A stretch of 64,000 nucleotides of DNA from Bin80 sp965209015 (GTDB lineage Bacteria > Bacteroidota > Rhodothermia > Rhodothermales > Bin80), in NCBI GenBank assembly GCA_965209015.1, contig OZ242367.1, positions 1,922,001-1,986,000 on the forward strand, given 5' to 3'. This document shows positions 1 through 11,300 of the stretch, piece by piece. The notes under the pieces are model-generated. The model worked only from the letters and a program-made list of their open reading frames with translations. It was not told where the DNA came from and did no database searches. Each line of letters opens with the position of its first letter. The first letter of the stretch is position 1. The translations under genes and the position numbers were made by a program.

Positions 1-1
1 T

Positions 2-2374
2 CGGGTTCGATCCAGTATTCCCGATGCCCATGCTTGGCTTAGCTTTGATTCAGAGCGTCAAGATCTTGCCCTTGAAGATTTTGCAGGGACGATTATAGTT
101 CGTGATGAAACCAGCTACAGGATTCTGCTTGAGTCCTCCAGCGGTGTCCGCAATATTGACCCCATCACTTATTCGGTCATGCCGATTCTTGACCAGTATC
201 CCTCAGTCGAACTACTCTCACCAGATGACCACGCAGATTTGAATGATCAACTACTAATTCCATTGATAATCCGCGTTCAGGATGATTATGGCTTTTCACG
301 CTTTACCCTCTCATGGAGCCTGACCGAGAGTCGATTCGGAGATACCATGGAAAGCTACCAAGAGTTGGTCCTTCCACTTCCATTGACTCCGGAGATAGAA
401 TACTCATGGGATATTGACCTCACGACTGGCTTGGATATTGTACCCGGCGATGTGATCAGCTATTTTTTGACGATCTGGGACAATGATGGCTACAATGGTC
501 CAAAAAAGAATTCTACGATCACACATAAACTCAGACTCCCCTCCATCACCGAGAAGTATGAGGTGCTGGAATCAACCCAGAATGAAACTGAGTCAGGGCT
601 TGAATCCCTTTTAGATGATGCTGAACTCGTTCGAGAGCAATTCAACGAACTTCAAGATGAACTGCGCAGAAAACAGGATGCAAGTTGGGATGATCGCCAG
701 AATCTTGAAGGGTTACAAGAATCACTTGAAGAAATACAGACTCGTGTGGATAATCTGGCTGATAATATGTCCGAGGCTGCACAGCAGATGGACGATCATA
801 GTCTCGTGAGTGACGAACTACTGGACCTATTTGAAGAACTCCAGGATGTAACCGAAGAAATCCATTCTCCTGAGCTGATGGAAGCACTCCAAGAACTACA
901 GGAAGCTGTGAGCGAGCTTGATCCGGCTGCAATGCAAGAATCATTGGAAAAATTTGAATTCAACGAAGAAATGTTCAGGGAGCGCATGGAACGTACTCTC
1001 GAACTTTTCAAAAATTTTCAGGTCCAGCAACAACTCGAGGAAGCAGCTAGACGTGCTGAAGATCTGAAGCAAGTACAGGAAAATCTATCAGAGCAAACTG
1101 AACAAAATCCACCGGCTGAAAATGTGAATGACCTAATAGATGAACAACAGTTCTCCTCCGAAGAGATGACTGCTCTTGAGGAAAAGTTGGAAGAGATTCG
1201 TGATCGAATGGAAGAACTTCGGAATGCTCCCGTATCACAAATGGAGCAACTCAACCAAGAGACTCAGGCCAAGGAATTACCAGAAAAGATGCAGCAGAAT
1301 GCTCAACAGATGGAGTCTGGTAATATGCAACAGGCGAATCAGGAGCAGCAAATGATGAGTCAGAGTATGGAGCAGTTGCAATCTGATCTACAAAATGTTC
1401 AGAGCGGAATGGGTGGGCAGCAAATGAGTATCAACTTGGCGGCTCTCAAATTAATTTTGAGTAATGTGCTCAGACTCTCTCACGATCAGGAAGGTTTACG
1501 TCGGCAAATTGCCGGTGCGACCCGGGAAAGTCCATTGTTACGCGACTTTGCAAGGGAACAGTCAATTTTGAACGTCGGCGGTAGGGTTGTTGCAGATTCT
1601 CTCCGATCCTTAGGACGTAGCGTACCTCAATTGTCGAGAGATGTCCTACAGTTTGCCGGTAATGTACTTATACACATGTCTGCCGCCACGGACGCATTGA
1701 CCGATCGTGACAGCAATTCTGCTGAATCTCATGCCATCCAGGCCATGACAAGCTTGAATGAACTGGCCCTTCTCCTAAGTGATCTGCTCAATCAACTCAT
1801 GAATTCCTCCTCGTCAAACAGTGGGAGTGGCATGTCTATGGAGCAGATGATTCAACAGCTTCAGCAGATGGCAAAACAGCAAAGTCGGCTCAATCAGGCA
1901 CTACAAGATTTTTTTGGACGTGAGCCTGGTGAGCGCTTGAGTGCAGATATGCAGGAGCGTCTCCAACAACTTGCTGCACAGCAGGAAGCCATGCGGCGCC
2001 AACTCACCGAACTTGCGAAAGAACGAGACTTGGCAAATCAACTGGCGGGCAATCTTGAACGTATTGCCCAACAGATGGAAGAATCTATTCAAGAGTTTCA
2101 GTCTGGACAGATAAGTCGGCCGACCAAACAACGCCAGCAGCAAATCTTAACTAGGTTGCTGGATGCCTCAAGAAGTCTGCAGGAACGAGGCAGGGAGAGA
2201 AGACGTGAAGGACGTCAGGGTGTAGAAACTGAGCGACGATCTCCTGAATCTCTTCAAGAAAGTATGTCTAAGGATGAACTACGCCGTGCACTGATCAATG
2301 CACTGGAAAGTGGGTACGCAAGGGATTACCAATTGCTCATCCAACGTTATTTTGATCTCCTCCAGAATCGCTGA
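2..2374 (+). CDS. DUF4175-like large coiled-coil protein (5' end outside window)
   Basis: The reading frame is open from the first bases of the window, so this is the C-terminal 790 residues of a longer protein. The first roughly 190 visible residues are beta-rich and end with a WDNDGYNGPKKN-like segment, typical of DUF4175 proteins of Bacteroidota, which are usually over 1000 residues with N-terminal membrane helices. The rest is a long Gln/Glu/Met-rich coiled coil with runs such as QQMEQLQ. The molecular function of the family is not established; a membrane-anchored envelope role is an inference. The 3' end overlaps the convergent DCC-family gene by 38 bases. The family assignment is moderately sure, the coding call very sure. 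Confidence 0.7.
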   Translation, partial: RVRSSIPDAHAWLSFDSERQDLALEDFAGTIIVRDETSYRILLESSSGVRNIDPITYSVMPILDQYPSVELLSPDDHADLNDQLLIPLIIRVQDDYGFSRFTLSWSLTESRFGDTMESYQELVLPLPLTPEIEYSWDIDLTTGLDIVPGDVISYFLTIWDNDGYNGPKKNSTITHKLRLPSITEKYEVLESTQNETESGLESLLDDAELVREQFNELQDELRRKQDASWDDRQNLEGLQESLEEIQTRVDNLADNMSEAAQQMDDHSLVSDELLDLFEELQDVTEEIHSPELMEALQELQEAVSELDPAAMQESLEKFEFNEEMFRERMERTLELFKNFQVQQQLEEAARRAEDLKQVQENLSEQTEQNPPAENVNDLIDEQQFSSEEMTALEEKLEEIRDRMEELRNAPVSQMEQLNQETQAKELPEKMQQNAQQMESGNMQQANQEQQMMSQSMEQLQSDLQNVQSGMGGQQMSINLAALKLILSNVLRLSHDQEGLRRQIAGATRESPLLRDFAREQSILNVGGRVVADSLRSLGRSVPQLSRDVLQFAGNVLIHMSAATDALTDRDSNSAESHAIQAMTSLNELALLLSDLLNQLMNSSSSNSGSGMSMEQMIQQLQQMAKQQSRLNQALQDFFGREPGERLSADMQERLQQLAAQQEAMRRQLTELAKERDLANQLAGNLERIAQQMEESIQEFQSGQISRPTKQRQQQILTRLLDASRSLQERGRERRREGRQGVETERRSPESLQESMSKDELRRALINALESGYARDYQLLIQRYFDLLQNR

Positions 2375-2672
2375 AGAACCGGTGACGGTTTTGGGCAATG
2401 GTCCGATAGATTGCATCCCGGATGGCTTTGGGTATGATTAAGACTATTCTGGACAGAATGAACCACCTGCCCCCTAAGTGTCCCATGGCGCGAAGAACCG
2501 CAGTAGACGCTTCCCATTCCCCCGCCTCATCACTTAAAGTAACACTAGGAGCCTCAGTTGGAAGTGTTTTGTAAGACAGACGGTGATTGCGATCATGTTT
2601 ACGTAACCATTTAACCGAGTGATTACAGAGCTTGCACGCCCCATCAAAGCCTATTTCTATCTTTTTTTCCAT
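2337..2672 (-). CDS. DCC-family thiol-disulfide oxidoreductase-like protein (DUF393)
   Basis: A 111-residue protein starting at ATG 2672; a TTG four codons further up is less likely. The N-terminus contains FDGACKLCNHSVKWL, which is the DxxCxxC hallmark of the DCC/DUF393 (YuxK-like) family, with cysteines near residues 13 and 16. Members are small predicted thiol-disulfide oxidoreductases whose substrates are mostly unknown. The gene is divergent from the chromate transporter with only 14 bases between the start codons, so the two promoters must lie inside each other's 5' regions. The C-terminus overlaps the end of the DUF4175-like gene in antisense. Confidence 0.8.
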   Translation of the reverse strand: MEKKIEIGFDGACKLCNHSVKWLRKHDRNHRLSYKTLPTEAPSVTLSDEAGEWEASTAVLRAMGHLGGRWFILSRIVLIIPKAIRDAIYRTIAQNRHRFFSDSGGDQNNVG

Positions 2673-2686
2673 CAGATACCACAATC

Positions 2687-3790
2687 ATGAGTGAACTCAT
2701 ACGACTTTTTCTCAAGTTAGGTTTTATCGGATTCGGTGGACCAGCTGCTGTGATTGCAATGATGGATGAAGAAGTGGTATCTCGTCGTAAGTGGCTGACT
2801 AGAGAGCACTTTCTGGATCTGGTTGGTGCCACCAACCTTATTCCTGGTCCCAATTCCACTGAAATGGCGATGCATGTTGGCTATGAGCAGCGTGGTTTCG
2901 GGGGCCTAGTCACTGCGGGACTCTGCTTTATTCTGCCTGCAGCACTCATCACGGGTATACTTGGCTGGTTGTACGCCGAATACGGAGCGATTCCAGAGGT
3001 GGAGCCATTCCTGCGGGGGATCAAACCGGCTGTATTGGCAATTATTCTTGGTGCTCTTTGGCGCCTTGGAAAATCTGCTGTGAAAGCTTGGTCACTGGTT
3101 CCCATCGGCATCGCCGTTTCCGTTGCACTACTTCTTGGTGTCAATGAGGTACTTGCCATGCTGGGAGGCGGCCTACTTGGCCTGAGTGGCCTTTATTTTT
3201 GGCGACATCGCTTGATATCTATTGGTGCTCTGCTACCCTTTCTTCTTGGTTTCCTTCAGATACCAAAAGTAGAGTATAGCCTCTGGACGCTGGGATGGTT
3301 CTTTCTTAAGGTTGGTGCAGTTCTATACGGAAGTGGGTATGTGTTGATCGCCTTTTTAGAGGGTGGCCTTGTTCAGACTTATGGTTGGCTCACGGAACAA
3401 CAATTATTAGACGCAATCGCGATCGGACAATTTACCCCTGGCCCTGTACTGAGTACTGCTACATTTATTGGTGTATTTTTGGACGGTTGGCAGGGGGGAT
3501 TGATCGCAACCCTCGCAATCTTTCTTCCCTCTTTTATTTTTGTCAGCATCTTGAACCCGCTCATTCCACGTTTGCGAAAGTCCACACTCATGGGGGCATT
3601 TCTGGATGCTGTAAACATTAGTGCGGTTGCACTAATGCTTGTGGTAACCGTACGATTGGGGGTTAGTATTCTTACGGGCTGGCAACCCGTACTTATTTTT
3701 TTACTCGCATCGGTCGCAAGCCTTCGCTATAAGGTGAATGCAGTGTGGCTTGTATTAGGAGGGGCGCTGCTTGGTCTGCTTCTTATCTGA
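2687..3790 (+). CDS. chrA: Chromate/anion transporter, ChrA (CHR) family
   Basis: A 367-residue inner-membrane protein with two homologous halves, each carrying the CHR signature. The first half has GFGGPAAVIAMM and NLIPGPNSTEMA, the second has YGSGYVLIAFLEGGL and GQFTPGPVLSTATFIG. This is the two-domain, long-chain form of the family. Characterised members export chromate; environmental homologues may move other oxyanions such as sulfate, and the sequence cannot tell which. No chrB-type regulator is next to it. It starts at ATG 2687, back to back with the DCC-family gene. Confidence 0.88.
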   Translation: MSELIRLFLKLGFIGFGGPAAVIAMMDEEVVSRRKWLTREHFLDLVGATNLIPGPNSTEMAMHVGYEQRGFGGLVTAGLCFILPAALITGILGWLYAEYGAIPEVEPFLRGIKPAVLAIILGALWRLGKSAVKAWSLVPIGIAVSVALLLGVNEVLAMLGGGLLGLSGLYFWRHRLISIGALLPFLLGFLQIPKVEYSLWTLGWFFLKVGAVLYGSGYVLIAFLEGGLVQTYGWLTEQQLLDAIAIGQFTPGPVLSTATFIGVFLDGWQGGLIATLAIFLPSFIFVSILNPLIPRLRKSTLMGAFLDAVNISAVALMLVVTVRLGVSILTGWQPVLIFLLASVASLRYKVNAVWLVLGGALLGLLLI

Positions 3791-4001
3791 TGAATCCAGC
3801 GATCATTCATCTCCATCCGCAAGAATGTCTATTCCCTATGTGTTGATCGTATTCAATAGCGGAAAATAAAGGGAAGGGAAGTTTCATGAAGGAATCACTG
3901 GAAAATTTTCGGACTCAGGGAGAGAGTCTTTGGCCGTCTTCATGGTCCACCGTCAACTGAACAACTATCTCCGCTTCAGACTCTCACGCCATTTGTCGTG
4001 C

Positions 4002-4961
4002 TTAGGGTGATGCATCACGAATCGCCTTCGCAAGCTGTGGTACAACTTCAAACAGATCTCCTACAATTCCATAGTCGGCAATCTGAAATATCGGAGCATC
4101 TGGATCCTTGTTGATTGCAAGTATGCAGCGAGACCTCGCGATGCCTGCTACATGCTGCGTAGCACCTGATATTCCAATAGGAATATATAAATCTGGTGCA
4201 ATCGTCCGACCGGTCTGCCCGACATGCTCATGATGCGGCCGCCAGTTCGCATCACTAACGGGACGAGAACAGGCAAGTGCCGAATTCGGTCCAAACGCAT
4301 CCAGAAGATCTTCCAAAATGTACCAGTTTTCTGGCGCCCCTAACCCTCTACCTCCACTCACCACAATGGACGCTTCGGTCACATCTGGACGTTCCCCCTT
4401 GACTCTTGCATTGAGTTTGTAAATTGTCTTGGGAGTGAACTTTGATTGTGTATGTAGAACCGCATCCACAAACTTATCCGATCGCGGAATTGGTGAAAAG
4501 GATCGAGTGCGAAAACTAACCAGATTCGGTTGCCCCGATAAATACACCTTGGCGGCTACCTTACCTCCGTGCATTTCTCTGGAGAACAGCACCTTATCAC
4601 CAATCGCTTGAAAGCCTGTACAGTCTTGTGCAAGTGGAGCGTTGAGAAGTTGAGCAAGCCGGCCCATCATGTCTTTGCCCGAGCTGGTTGCTGCCATCAA
4701 TACATAATCAAAGGTATCAATGATTTGGGATGCAATGAGCGCAATTTCTTCACTGCTCTGATGTGAGGAGTCAGCGGCAGATCCGAATGCGAAGACATGG
4801 GGCGCAATATTGCAGGCCTCATTATTGGCGCGATCATGCACCATGAGACTCCAACTTCCTCCGAGAGAATCTGAAAGCTCAGATGCAGCCTGACAGACTT
4901 CAAGAGTTGGGATCGTCAATTGAGATCCATTCAATTCGGAAATGACAAGAAGGCTAGGCAT
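4002..4961 (-). CDS. etfA: Electron transfer flavoprotein alpha subunit
   Basis: A 319-residue FAD-binding subunit of the soluble ETF heterodimer, which carries electrons from acyl-CoA and related dehydrogenases to the respiratory chain. The C-terminal FAD domain is complete: SGGRG at 202-206, SRPVSDANW at 232-240, GQTG at 248-251, GISGATQH at 263-270, INKDPDAPIF at 283-292 and ADYGIVGD at 295-302. The gene follows etfB by 10 bases in the same direction, the usual etfBA order. No acyl-CoA dehydrogenase or ETF:quinone oxidoreductase gene is in the window. The first ATG of the frame is used. Confidence 0.95.
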   Translation of the reverse strand: MPSLLVISELNGSQLTIPTLEVCQAASELSDSLGGSWSLMVHDRANNEACNIAPHVFAFGSAADSSHQSSEEIALIASQIIDTFDYVLMAATSSGKDMMGRLAQLLNAPLAQDCTGFQAIGDKVLFSREMHGGKVAAKVYLSGQPNLVSFRTRSFSPIPRSDKFVDAVLHTQSKFTPKTIYKLNARVKGERPDVTEASIVVSGGRGLGAPENWYILEDLLDAFGPNSALACSRPVSDANWRPHHEHVGQTGRTIAPDLYIPIGISGATQHVAGIARSRCILAINKDPDAPIFQIADYGIVGDLFEVVPQLAKAIRDASP

Positions 4962-4971
4962 CTGTACTCCG

Positions 4972-5721
4972 TCAGATCACTTTGGCCTGCTCTCTCAGAA
5001 GTGTGACAACTTCGGCGGCAGTTCCATCTTGGTAATTAAAGATTTTCCCCTCTGACCGTGATTTAGTAAGCTCCAACAGTTCTATGTGAAGTTGCGCAGG
5101 CTGCAAATTAATTTGAACTTTTTCAACTGGCTTCCGCTTAGCCTTCATGATGCCTTTGAAAGAGGGATAGCGAGGTTCCTTGATCCGACGATTAATCCCA
5201 ATCACAGCTGGAAGCTGGCAGGTATGAATTTCGTCACCTTGATCAATGGGATGCTTGGCAGTAAGTTGGCCAGATTCAATCTTCAACTCTTCCACTCCCG
5301 TGATACATGGCCAATCAAGCAACACGCCCAAACGTTGAGGAACCTGAGCCCCTGCCCCATCAATCGCAAGCTCACCTGTCAATACTAAATCAAAATCATG
5401 GGATTGAATTTGGGTCGCAAGTGCCTCTGCAACAATACTTGAATCATCGGGCATCTCATTACAACAAAGGTGAACCGCACGGTCTGCCCCCATGGCTAAA
5501 CCTTGACGCAGAGCACTTTCAACGCGATGAGGGCCAAGAGAGAGCAATGTAACTGTACCTTGCACATTCTCACACAGCATTACTGCCACCTCAATTGCTG
5601 ACTCATCATGCGGATTGATGATCCAAACTAACCCGTCGTCAATGATGTGTGTTTGATCTGAGCTCAAGACGGGTTTTGACTCAGTATCGGCAGTTTGTAT
5701 TACACAAACAGCAATATTCAT
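4972..5721 (-). CDS. etfB: Electron transfer flavoprotein beta subunit
   Basis: A 249-residue protein starting at ATG 5721 (MNIAVCV); a TTG four codons upstream is rejected. It shows the ETF-beta fold pattern: an N-terminal nucleotide-binding strand, a NPHDESAIEVA segment in the place of the family's NP.D..A.E.A motif, a GPHRVESALRQGLAMGADRAVHL motif region, and an LTGELAIDGAGAQVPQ segment matching the family's TGxQxxDxxxxQVP pattern. It binds AMP and, with EtfA, forms the electron carrier. It is the first gene of the two-gene operon. Confidence 0.94.
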   Translation of the reverse strand: MNIAVCVIQTADTESKPVLSSDQTHIIDDGLVWIINPHDESAIEVAVMLCENVQGTVTLLSLGPHRVESALRQGLAMGADRAVHLCCNEMPDDSSIVAEALATQIQSHDFDLVLTGELAIDGAGAQVPQRLGVLLDWPCITGVEELKIESGQLTAKHPIDQGDEIHTCQLPAVIGINRRIKEPRYPSFKGIMKAKRKPVEKVQINLQPAQLHIELLELTKSRSEGKIFNYQDGTAAEVVTLLREQAKVI

Positions 5722-6226
5722 ATGCTTACCCAAAAATGGATGCTATTTTAGTTCTATTAGGATTGATGGGGATAGAGTAATATTACAAAAAGTCATAGTG
5801 AACCCGTCTCTGATCAGTATGAAATGAGTGCAGGGAAAGATCAAAATATTGAGTGGATCATGACTTTGAAGGAGTCCGTCATGATCTTAAACTTGTGTAT
5901 TTATCGTCATAGGAAAATGAATGAACGATTGAACTGAGGCAATCAAATTAAGCAGATGGCTGTTCGGATCCATAATCAATGTGATCAAACCATTACCCAA
6001 GGTACTTCTACACGGCAGTCCCTTAGAGGCTCACTCAATTAGAAGAAATTGGATTTGTATTTGGAATGTGCAAATACAGTCTATCAAGAAAGAATTTTGG
6101 ATATCCCTAGAGTATCCATTAAATCTCTATATTTGTATGGTTCATCGTCAGTTCTGATTATGATCATCTATTGTACTTTTACTTTGGGCCTTGCATCCTG
6201 TATCCAGATTTCATACCAATAATTCC
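5722..6226. other. Gene-free stretch upstream of etfB and the NTF2-like gene
   Basis: About 500 bases between two divergent genes with no convincing reading frame, RNA or repeat. It must hold both promoters, but I could not pick out boxes with confidence. Confidence 0.5.
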
Positions 6227-6697
6227 ATGCCTCGAACCATTTTATCAGTTTCACTCATTGCATTTTTTGGCTTATCTCACGCTATTGCACAGCATTCAGA
6301 GATTGATTCGGTACTAAGTGGCTTTCACCTTGCCGCATCCGAAGCTGATTATGATCGGTACTTTGGGCATCTTGCCGAAAAGAGTATATTTATGGGAACG
6401 GATATGTCCGAACGATGGACAAAGAGCGAATTTCAGGACTACGCAAAACCTCATTTTGATTCAGGGCGCGGATGGACTTACGTTCATACCGATCGGAATA
6501 TCTATGTTGCCGAAGATGCGAAAACCGCATGGTTTGATGAGATCCTTGTGAATGAAAAATTAGGGAATGTGCGTGGGACTGGCGCGCTTTCTTTTGATGA
6601 TGATTCATGGAAAATTGTTCAATATCATCTCACTCTCCCAGTCCCCAATGATTTAATTTACTCCTTAGTTGAAATGATTCGTGAACAGTCCCCTTAA
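6227..6697 (+). CDS. Secreted SnoaL/NTF2-like protein
   Basis: A 156-residue protein from ATG 6227 (MPRTILS). Residues 1-21 form a signal peptide ending near SHAIAQH. The mature part reads like the SnoaL_3/DUF4440 branch of the NTF2-like fold: an N-terminal helix with FHLAASEADYDRYF, a FMGTDMSERW strand, and a DDSWKIVQYHLTLPVP C-terminal strand pair. Such proteins are found as periplasmic ligand-binding or enzyme-like domains of unknown substrate. The gene stands alone, with gene-free DNA on both sides. Confidence 0.75.
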   Translation: MPRTILSVSLIAFFGLSHAIAQHSEIDSVLSGFHLAASEADYDRYFGHLAEKSIFMGTDMSERWTKSEFQDYAKPHFDSGRGWTYVHTDRNIYVAEDAKTAWFDEILVNEKLGNVRGTGALSFDDDSWKIVQYHLTLPVPNDLIYSLVEMIREQSP

Positions 6698-7018
6698 AGA
6701 CCTATCCTCTATTGCCTTATTCTCCTTATCCAAGTAAAGCATAGTCAAGCCAGTTTTAACCCATCAAGTAGAATCCTACCAAATAAGTTGTTCCGTGCGG
6801 TTCAGCCACTGATCCTTTATTCCCACATTCTAATGTGTTGATGACACTCCAAATGAAGGGAATCCACTGATCACTATAGATCTGAGATATTGGACTTCTA
6901 GCAAACGACTTGATTTCCCAATAAATACGATGGCAATATGCAACCATACGTACGAATGGACCAGCACCAAGTATCTTATATGAAGCATCATTCTTGTTGG
7001 TGCAATTGAATGTGCGCG
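6698..7018. other. Short gene-free stretch
   Basis: About 320 bases between two converging genes. I see no reading frame with family-like features, no clear terminator hairpin and no RNA. Confidence 0.45.
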
Positions 7019-8125
7019 CTACGAAATTACGTAGGCAACTAGTATATCTGAACCATCCTCTGCACTCAAAATCCCATAAGCTTTTCCATTACGAATCGCT
7101 TTGAGACGTAGATGAAGTGGTAACTCTACGGAGGAAATTAGATGTCCGCTTAGGTCTAGAACCAAACACAATGCCGTAGTTTCTCCCTCTGCTGCACTCA
7201 GATGTACCCAAACTTGTTCTTGACCGTCAACCACAAGATTCTGCACTGCGGGCTTAAACTTTGGTCTTCCAAGATCCTCAAGCACACGACGCCACCTTCG
7301 ACTCAGTTTTCTGCGCTCGGTTCGTAACTCACGTGAAGTGATGGGGACCAAGCCCCTATTCCACCGTAAACTATCTTCCAGAACCCCATTTTCAGAATAA
7401 ACTGAAACCGCGTTGATATTCCCCCGTGAAAAGTACATCCTGCCCTGACCACTGATACGCATATGAGGGGTAACCCGAAAAGGGTGGGAGATCATAGCAT
7501 ACCCCCCATCACGAGATTCATGAACCATAACCCCGAGGTTCTGCATACTCACGATAGGATCGGACAGAATTTTCTCGCCCTTGCGATCTATCAAGTATGC
7601 GTCTCGGAATTGATTCGCCTGATTATTAGTACCGTCCTGAAAACCGCTCGTGAATGAAAGGAGAAATCCATTAGGTACCACCCCAACCAACGCAAGTGGA
7701 TACAAGTTTTCCATTGAACCAATCCTAAGCGATTCAACAAAATCATAGCTCTCAGGAGAAAACAAACTTATCCTGCCATTATCATGGTCAAAGACAAACA
7801 AGCTGTCTCCTTTCCCAATAAACACACTTCCTACTTGGGTGAATTCATCCGGATCTTTTCCCTTTTTTCCAACTTCTTGAAGAAGAGTACCATCGTTGCC
7901 AGAAAAAACATAAACAGCAGGATAAGACCAGTCCACAACGTGAACGCTCCCCTTGGAATCCACGGCAAGGTCTAATATGCTATTGAATAATACATCATCA
8001 CCAGGGGCTCCAACTCGCCAGAGCTCCTGGAGTCCCTGGGGGATTTTTGCACTCGGTGCGTCCTGCCCATAGGATAGGTGGTTGGGTAGTCCTATATAAA
8101 AAAGTAAAATAAGGGAACTGGCCAA
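7019..8125 (-). CDS. Exported 6-bladed beta-propeller protein
   Basis: About 368 residues. After a hydrophobic N-terminal segment ending near LSYGQD, the sequence is made of repeated beta-propeller blades such as LDLAVDSKGSVHVVDW, GDSLFVFDHDNGRISLFSP and GQGRMYFSRGNINAVSVYSENG, as in NHL/6-bladed propeller proteins common in Bacteroidota. The ligand is unknown. The start is doubtful: there is no ATG before the first blade, and TTG 8125 gives a signal peptide without its usual positive end. The frame is open a further nine codons upstream, adding an Arg, and an ATG at 8180 lies in another frame, so a small frameshift near the start is possible. Confidence 0.65.
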   Translation of the reverse strand: MASSLILLFYIGLPNHLSYGQDAPSAKIPQGLQELWRVGAPGDDVLFNSILDLAVDSKGSVHVVDWSYPAVYVFSGNDGTLLQEVGKKGKDPDEFTQVGSVFIGKGDSLFVFDHDNGRISLFSPESYDFVESLRIGSMENLYPLALVGVVPNGFLLSFTSGFQDGTNNQANQFRDAYLIDRKGEKILSDPIVSMQNLGVMVHESRDGGYAMISHPFRVTPHMRISGQGRMYFSRGNINAVSVYSENGVLEDSLRWNRGLVPITSRELRTERRKLSRRWRRVLEDLGRPKFKPAVQNLVVDGQEQVWVHLSAAEGETTALCLVLDLSGHLISSVELPLHLRLKAIRNGKAYGILSAEDGSDILVAYVIS

Positions 8126-8315
8126 ACCCAGACCGACCCGAATGTGTGTAGATTATTCCCAAGTTTTGAACAAAGATCATCAGGTTGGTGGTAAGGTTCT
8201 AAAAATTTGGAGAAGGGTATAGAGAGTTGATCTACGAGTTAGTCCAATATTCTGTGGTTATACGTCGCATATTAGAAGAAATTTAGTGATGCAGTAATAT
8301 TCCGATCTGAGTCGC

Positions 8316-11300
8316 CTAAGATTTCATACGGGAGACAATACTATAGAGTACTGGAACAATAAATAGGGTCAGAACAGATGCAGTTGTTAAACCTCCTACA
8401 ATTGCGATTGCCAGAGGAGCTCTAAGCTCAGCTCCTTGCCCGAATCCCATTGCTAAGGGCAATAATCCCAGAACAGTCGTGATGGTTGTCATCAAAATTG
8501 GACGAACCCGATCATGGCCCGCCGCGAGGATTGCCTCCCGAATCGGCATGCCCGCCGCACGACGCTGATTAATAAAATCCGTTTTGATTATAGCATCATT
8601 TACCACAATCCCTACTAATACGACCGTACCCATCAGACTCATTAGATTAATTGACTGACCGGTAAGACCAAGCACAAAGGAAACGCCTGCCACCGCCAAG
8701 GGGACGGAGATGAGGATGATCAGGGGTTGCACTAAATTCTCAAACTGCGCTGCTAAAATCAGGTACACAAGAACTAAACTCAATAGTAGGCTCAGAGCAA
8801 CACCATGCAAGCTCTGTTGAAATACTTCAACAGAGCCCCCCACTTGACTGCGTACCGTCAACGGTAGAGATTTACTCGTGACATCATTCACAGCATTGAT
8901 TGCATCTGCAAGATCATATCCTAATTGGATATCGGCCGTCAACCGGAGGACAGAGGCCTGCTCTACTCGAACAAGTGCGGCGGGGAGTGGGATGGACTGA
9001 ATTGAGACAAATTCAGCAATGGGCATCAACCCATCACGGGTAGGAATCTGTTCCGCTAATAACCGTTCAACAGAATCAATGTGACGCGATCGCAATATGA
9101 TCGGGACTTCTTCATTCACTGTATTGAGAGTCGTAGCCTCAGCCCCTCGAGCACCAGACTCAAGATAGGAGGTAAGCGTTGGAACAGACACTCCATAACG
9201 ATTCATCACATCTCGCTTAAATGTCAGTTGATAGGTAGGGACAGAGGCAGCATCCATGCGGCGGACATTGACCAATTCGGAGCGAGCCTCCAACAACTCT
9301 TGGACTTGCCAAACTACTGCCTCCGCATTCCGACGATCCTCACTCACTAAATCAATCAATAGATCCGCATCACTTACTGTCAATAATTGCTCCAGTTATG
9401 TTTCTACTCGCTGTGCCTTGATCGCAACGTCATTCGGCAACGTCATTGACTGCAAGGCAGACAGAATTTCATCTGCCTTCATGTTGGAGGGTAAGATCAA
9501 CGTAATATCCCCTTCGTAAGGTGGTCGCGGATCCAGATCAAGACGCGCCTGATCACGCTCACCCAAATCGGCGAGGACTCTATCTGCCCAACCTCTGGCC
9601 TTGGCTTGTGATTCAATCTCAGATGCACGAGCGGCAACCATAGTAATGTCGGCATCCGTCGGGAGAGTAATCCGAATATCTACTCGTCCTTGTTCCGTTT
9701 TAGGAATGACCTCACGAGGGAGATTCAAAATGAGCACTCCAGCCCCGATCAGTAATATCATAGAGAACATCATGACAGACCAGCGATGATCCAAGCTCCA
9801 TGAAAGTGTATGCTCATAACGAGTCAACAACCGTGATCCAATTGCGGAGTGAGGCTTGAATTGGTTCGCAGTGTCTCGCCCGCGGGAGATGATGAGCGGA
9901 ACAACTGTCAAAGCGACCAACAACGAGGCCAGAAGTGAACAGACAACCGCCAGTGACTGATCTCGAAAGAGTCGACCCGCCAATCCCTCTACTAATGTGA
10001 TTGGTAAAAAAACCGCAATCGTTGTAAGTGTGCTAGCCGTGATCGCACCTGCGACCTCCGAAGCACCATTACGAGCTGCCTCAAAGGTTGACTGCCCCTG
10101 CTCTTTCAACCTAGTCACATTCTCAATGACAACAATTGCATTATCTACCAGCATGCCTGCACCTAATGCCAACCCACTCAATGAAATTAGATTGAATGTC
10201 ACATGAAGAGGCTCAAAGAAAACCAGTGCGACACCAATGGAGAGTGGTACGGCAAGGGCGGCCGCCATCAGAGCTCTCAGTCGCCCAAGGAAGGCAAACA
10301 GTACAATGATTGCGAGGATTCCACCCAGTAGAATTGCCTGAGTCACACCTCCAATCGCAGCTTTGATGAATTCGCTTTCATCAACGATCACATTCAACGC
10401 AATCTGTTCATATTCCTCTTCTAATGCGTCAAGGACTGCGCGAATTTCTTCAACAGCCTGAACAACATTTGCATCTGCTTTCCGCTCAACCAGAAGCAGA
10501 AGAGTCTCCGCTCCATCTAGACGAACCATACCTCGACGATCCGCCACCGCGTCACGCACCTGAGCTACATCTCGCAGCCTGATTGGGATATTATTTCTCG
10601 TAGAAATTACTGTCTGAGCAATATCATCGGTTGTCTTGAACTCCCCACTAATCTCAACAGGGTACCGAAATGGACCTCGACGAATCACACCTCCCTGAAT
10701 GGCTACGTTTGAAACCTCAAGTTGCTGTTCAATCTGATTGAGATTGATTCCATAGGTTAGCATTCGCTGGGGATCTACCTCCACCTCGATGCGACGTTCA
10801 AATCCCCCAGTTACCTGCACGCGTGCTACATCACTTAGCTGTTCAATGCGACGCGCAATCAAATCTCTTCCCACTCGCTTCAACTCCATTAAATCCTCTG
10901 ATTGGATATTCCCCTGATCTCCATTCTGGTAACGAAGTGCAATGATCATAATGGGACGATCACCCGGATCAAGGTGAAGGACTGCTGGCCTGGATGCCTC
11001 CCTTGGAAACAGATCCCCCAATCGGTCAAGGTTTTCTCGTACATCCAGCAGGGCTAAGTCTAAATCTGAATTCCAACCAAACTGCAAATGCACGAGACTG
11101 CCGCCCAGCAAAGTACGTGAGGTGACTCGCGAGAGTCCGGCCGTTCCAGCAACCGCTTGTTCGATCCGCTCCGTGACCGCTCGCTCAACCCGATCGGGAG
11201 GTACATCCGGGTAGCTGGTCCAAACGACCAATCCTGGATACTGCAAATCAGGGAGCAGAGCAACTGGTAACCGTACCCATGCAACGGCAGCCAGAATAAC

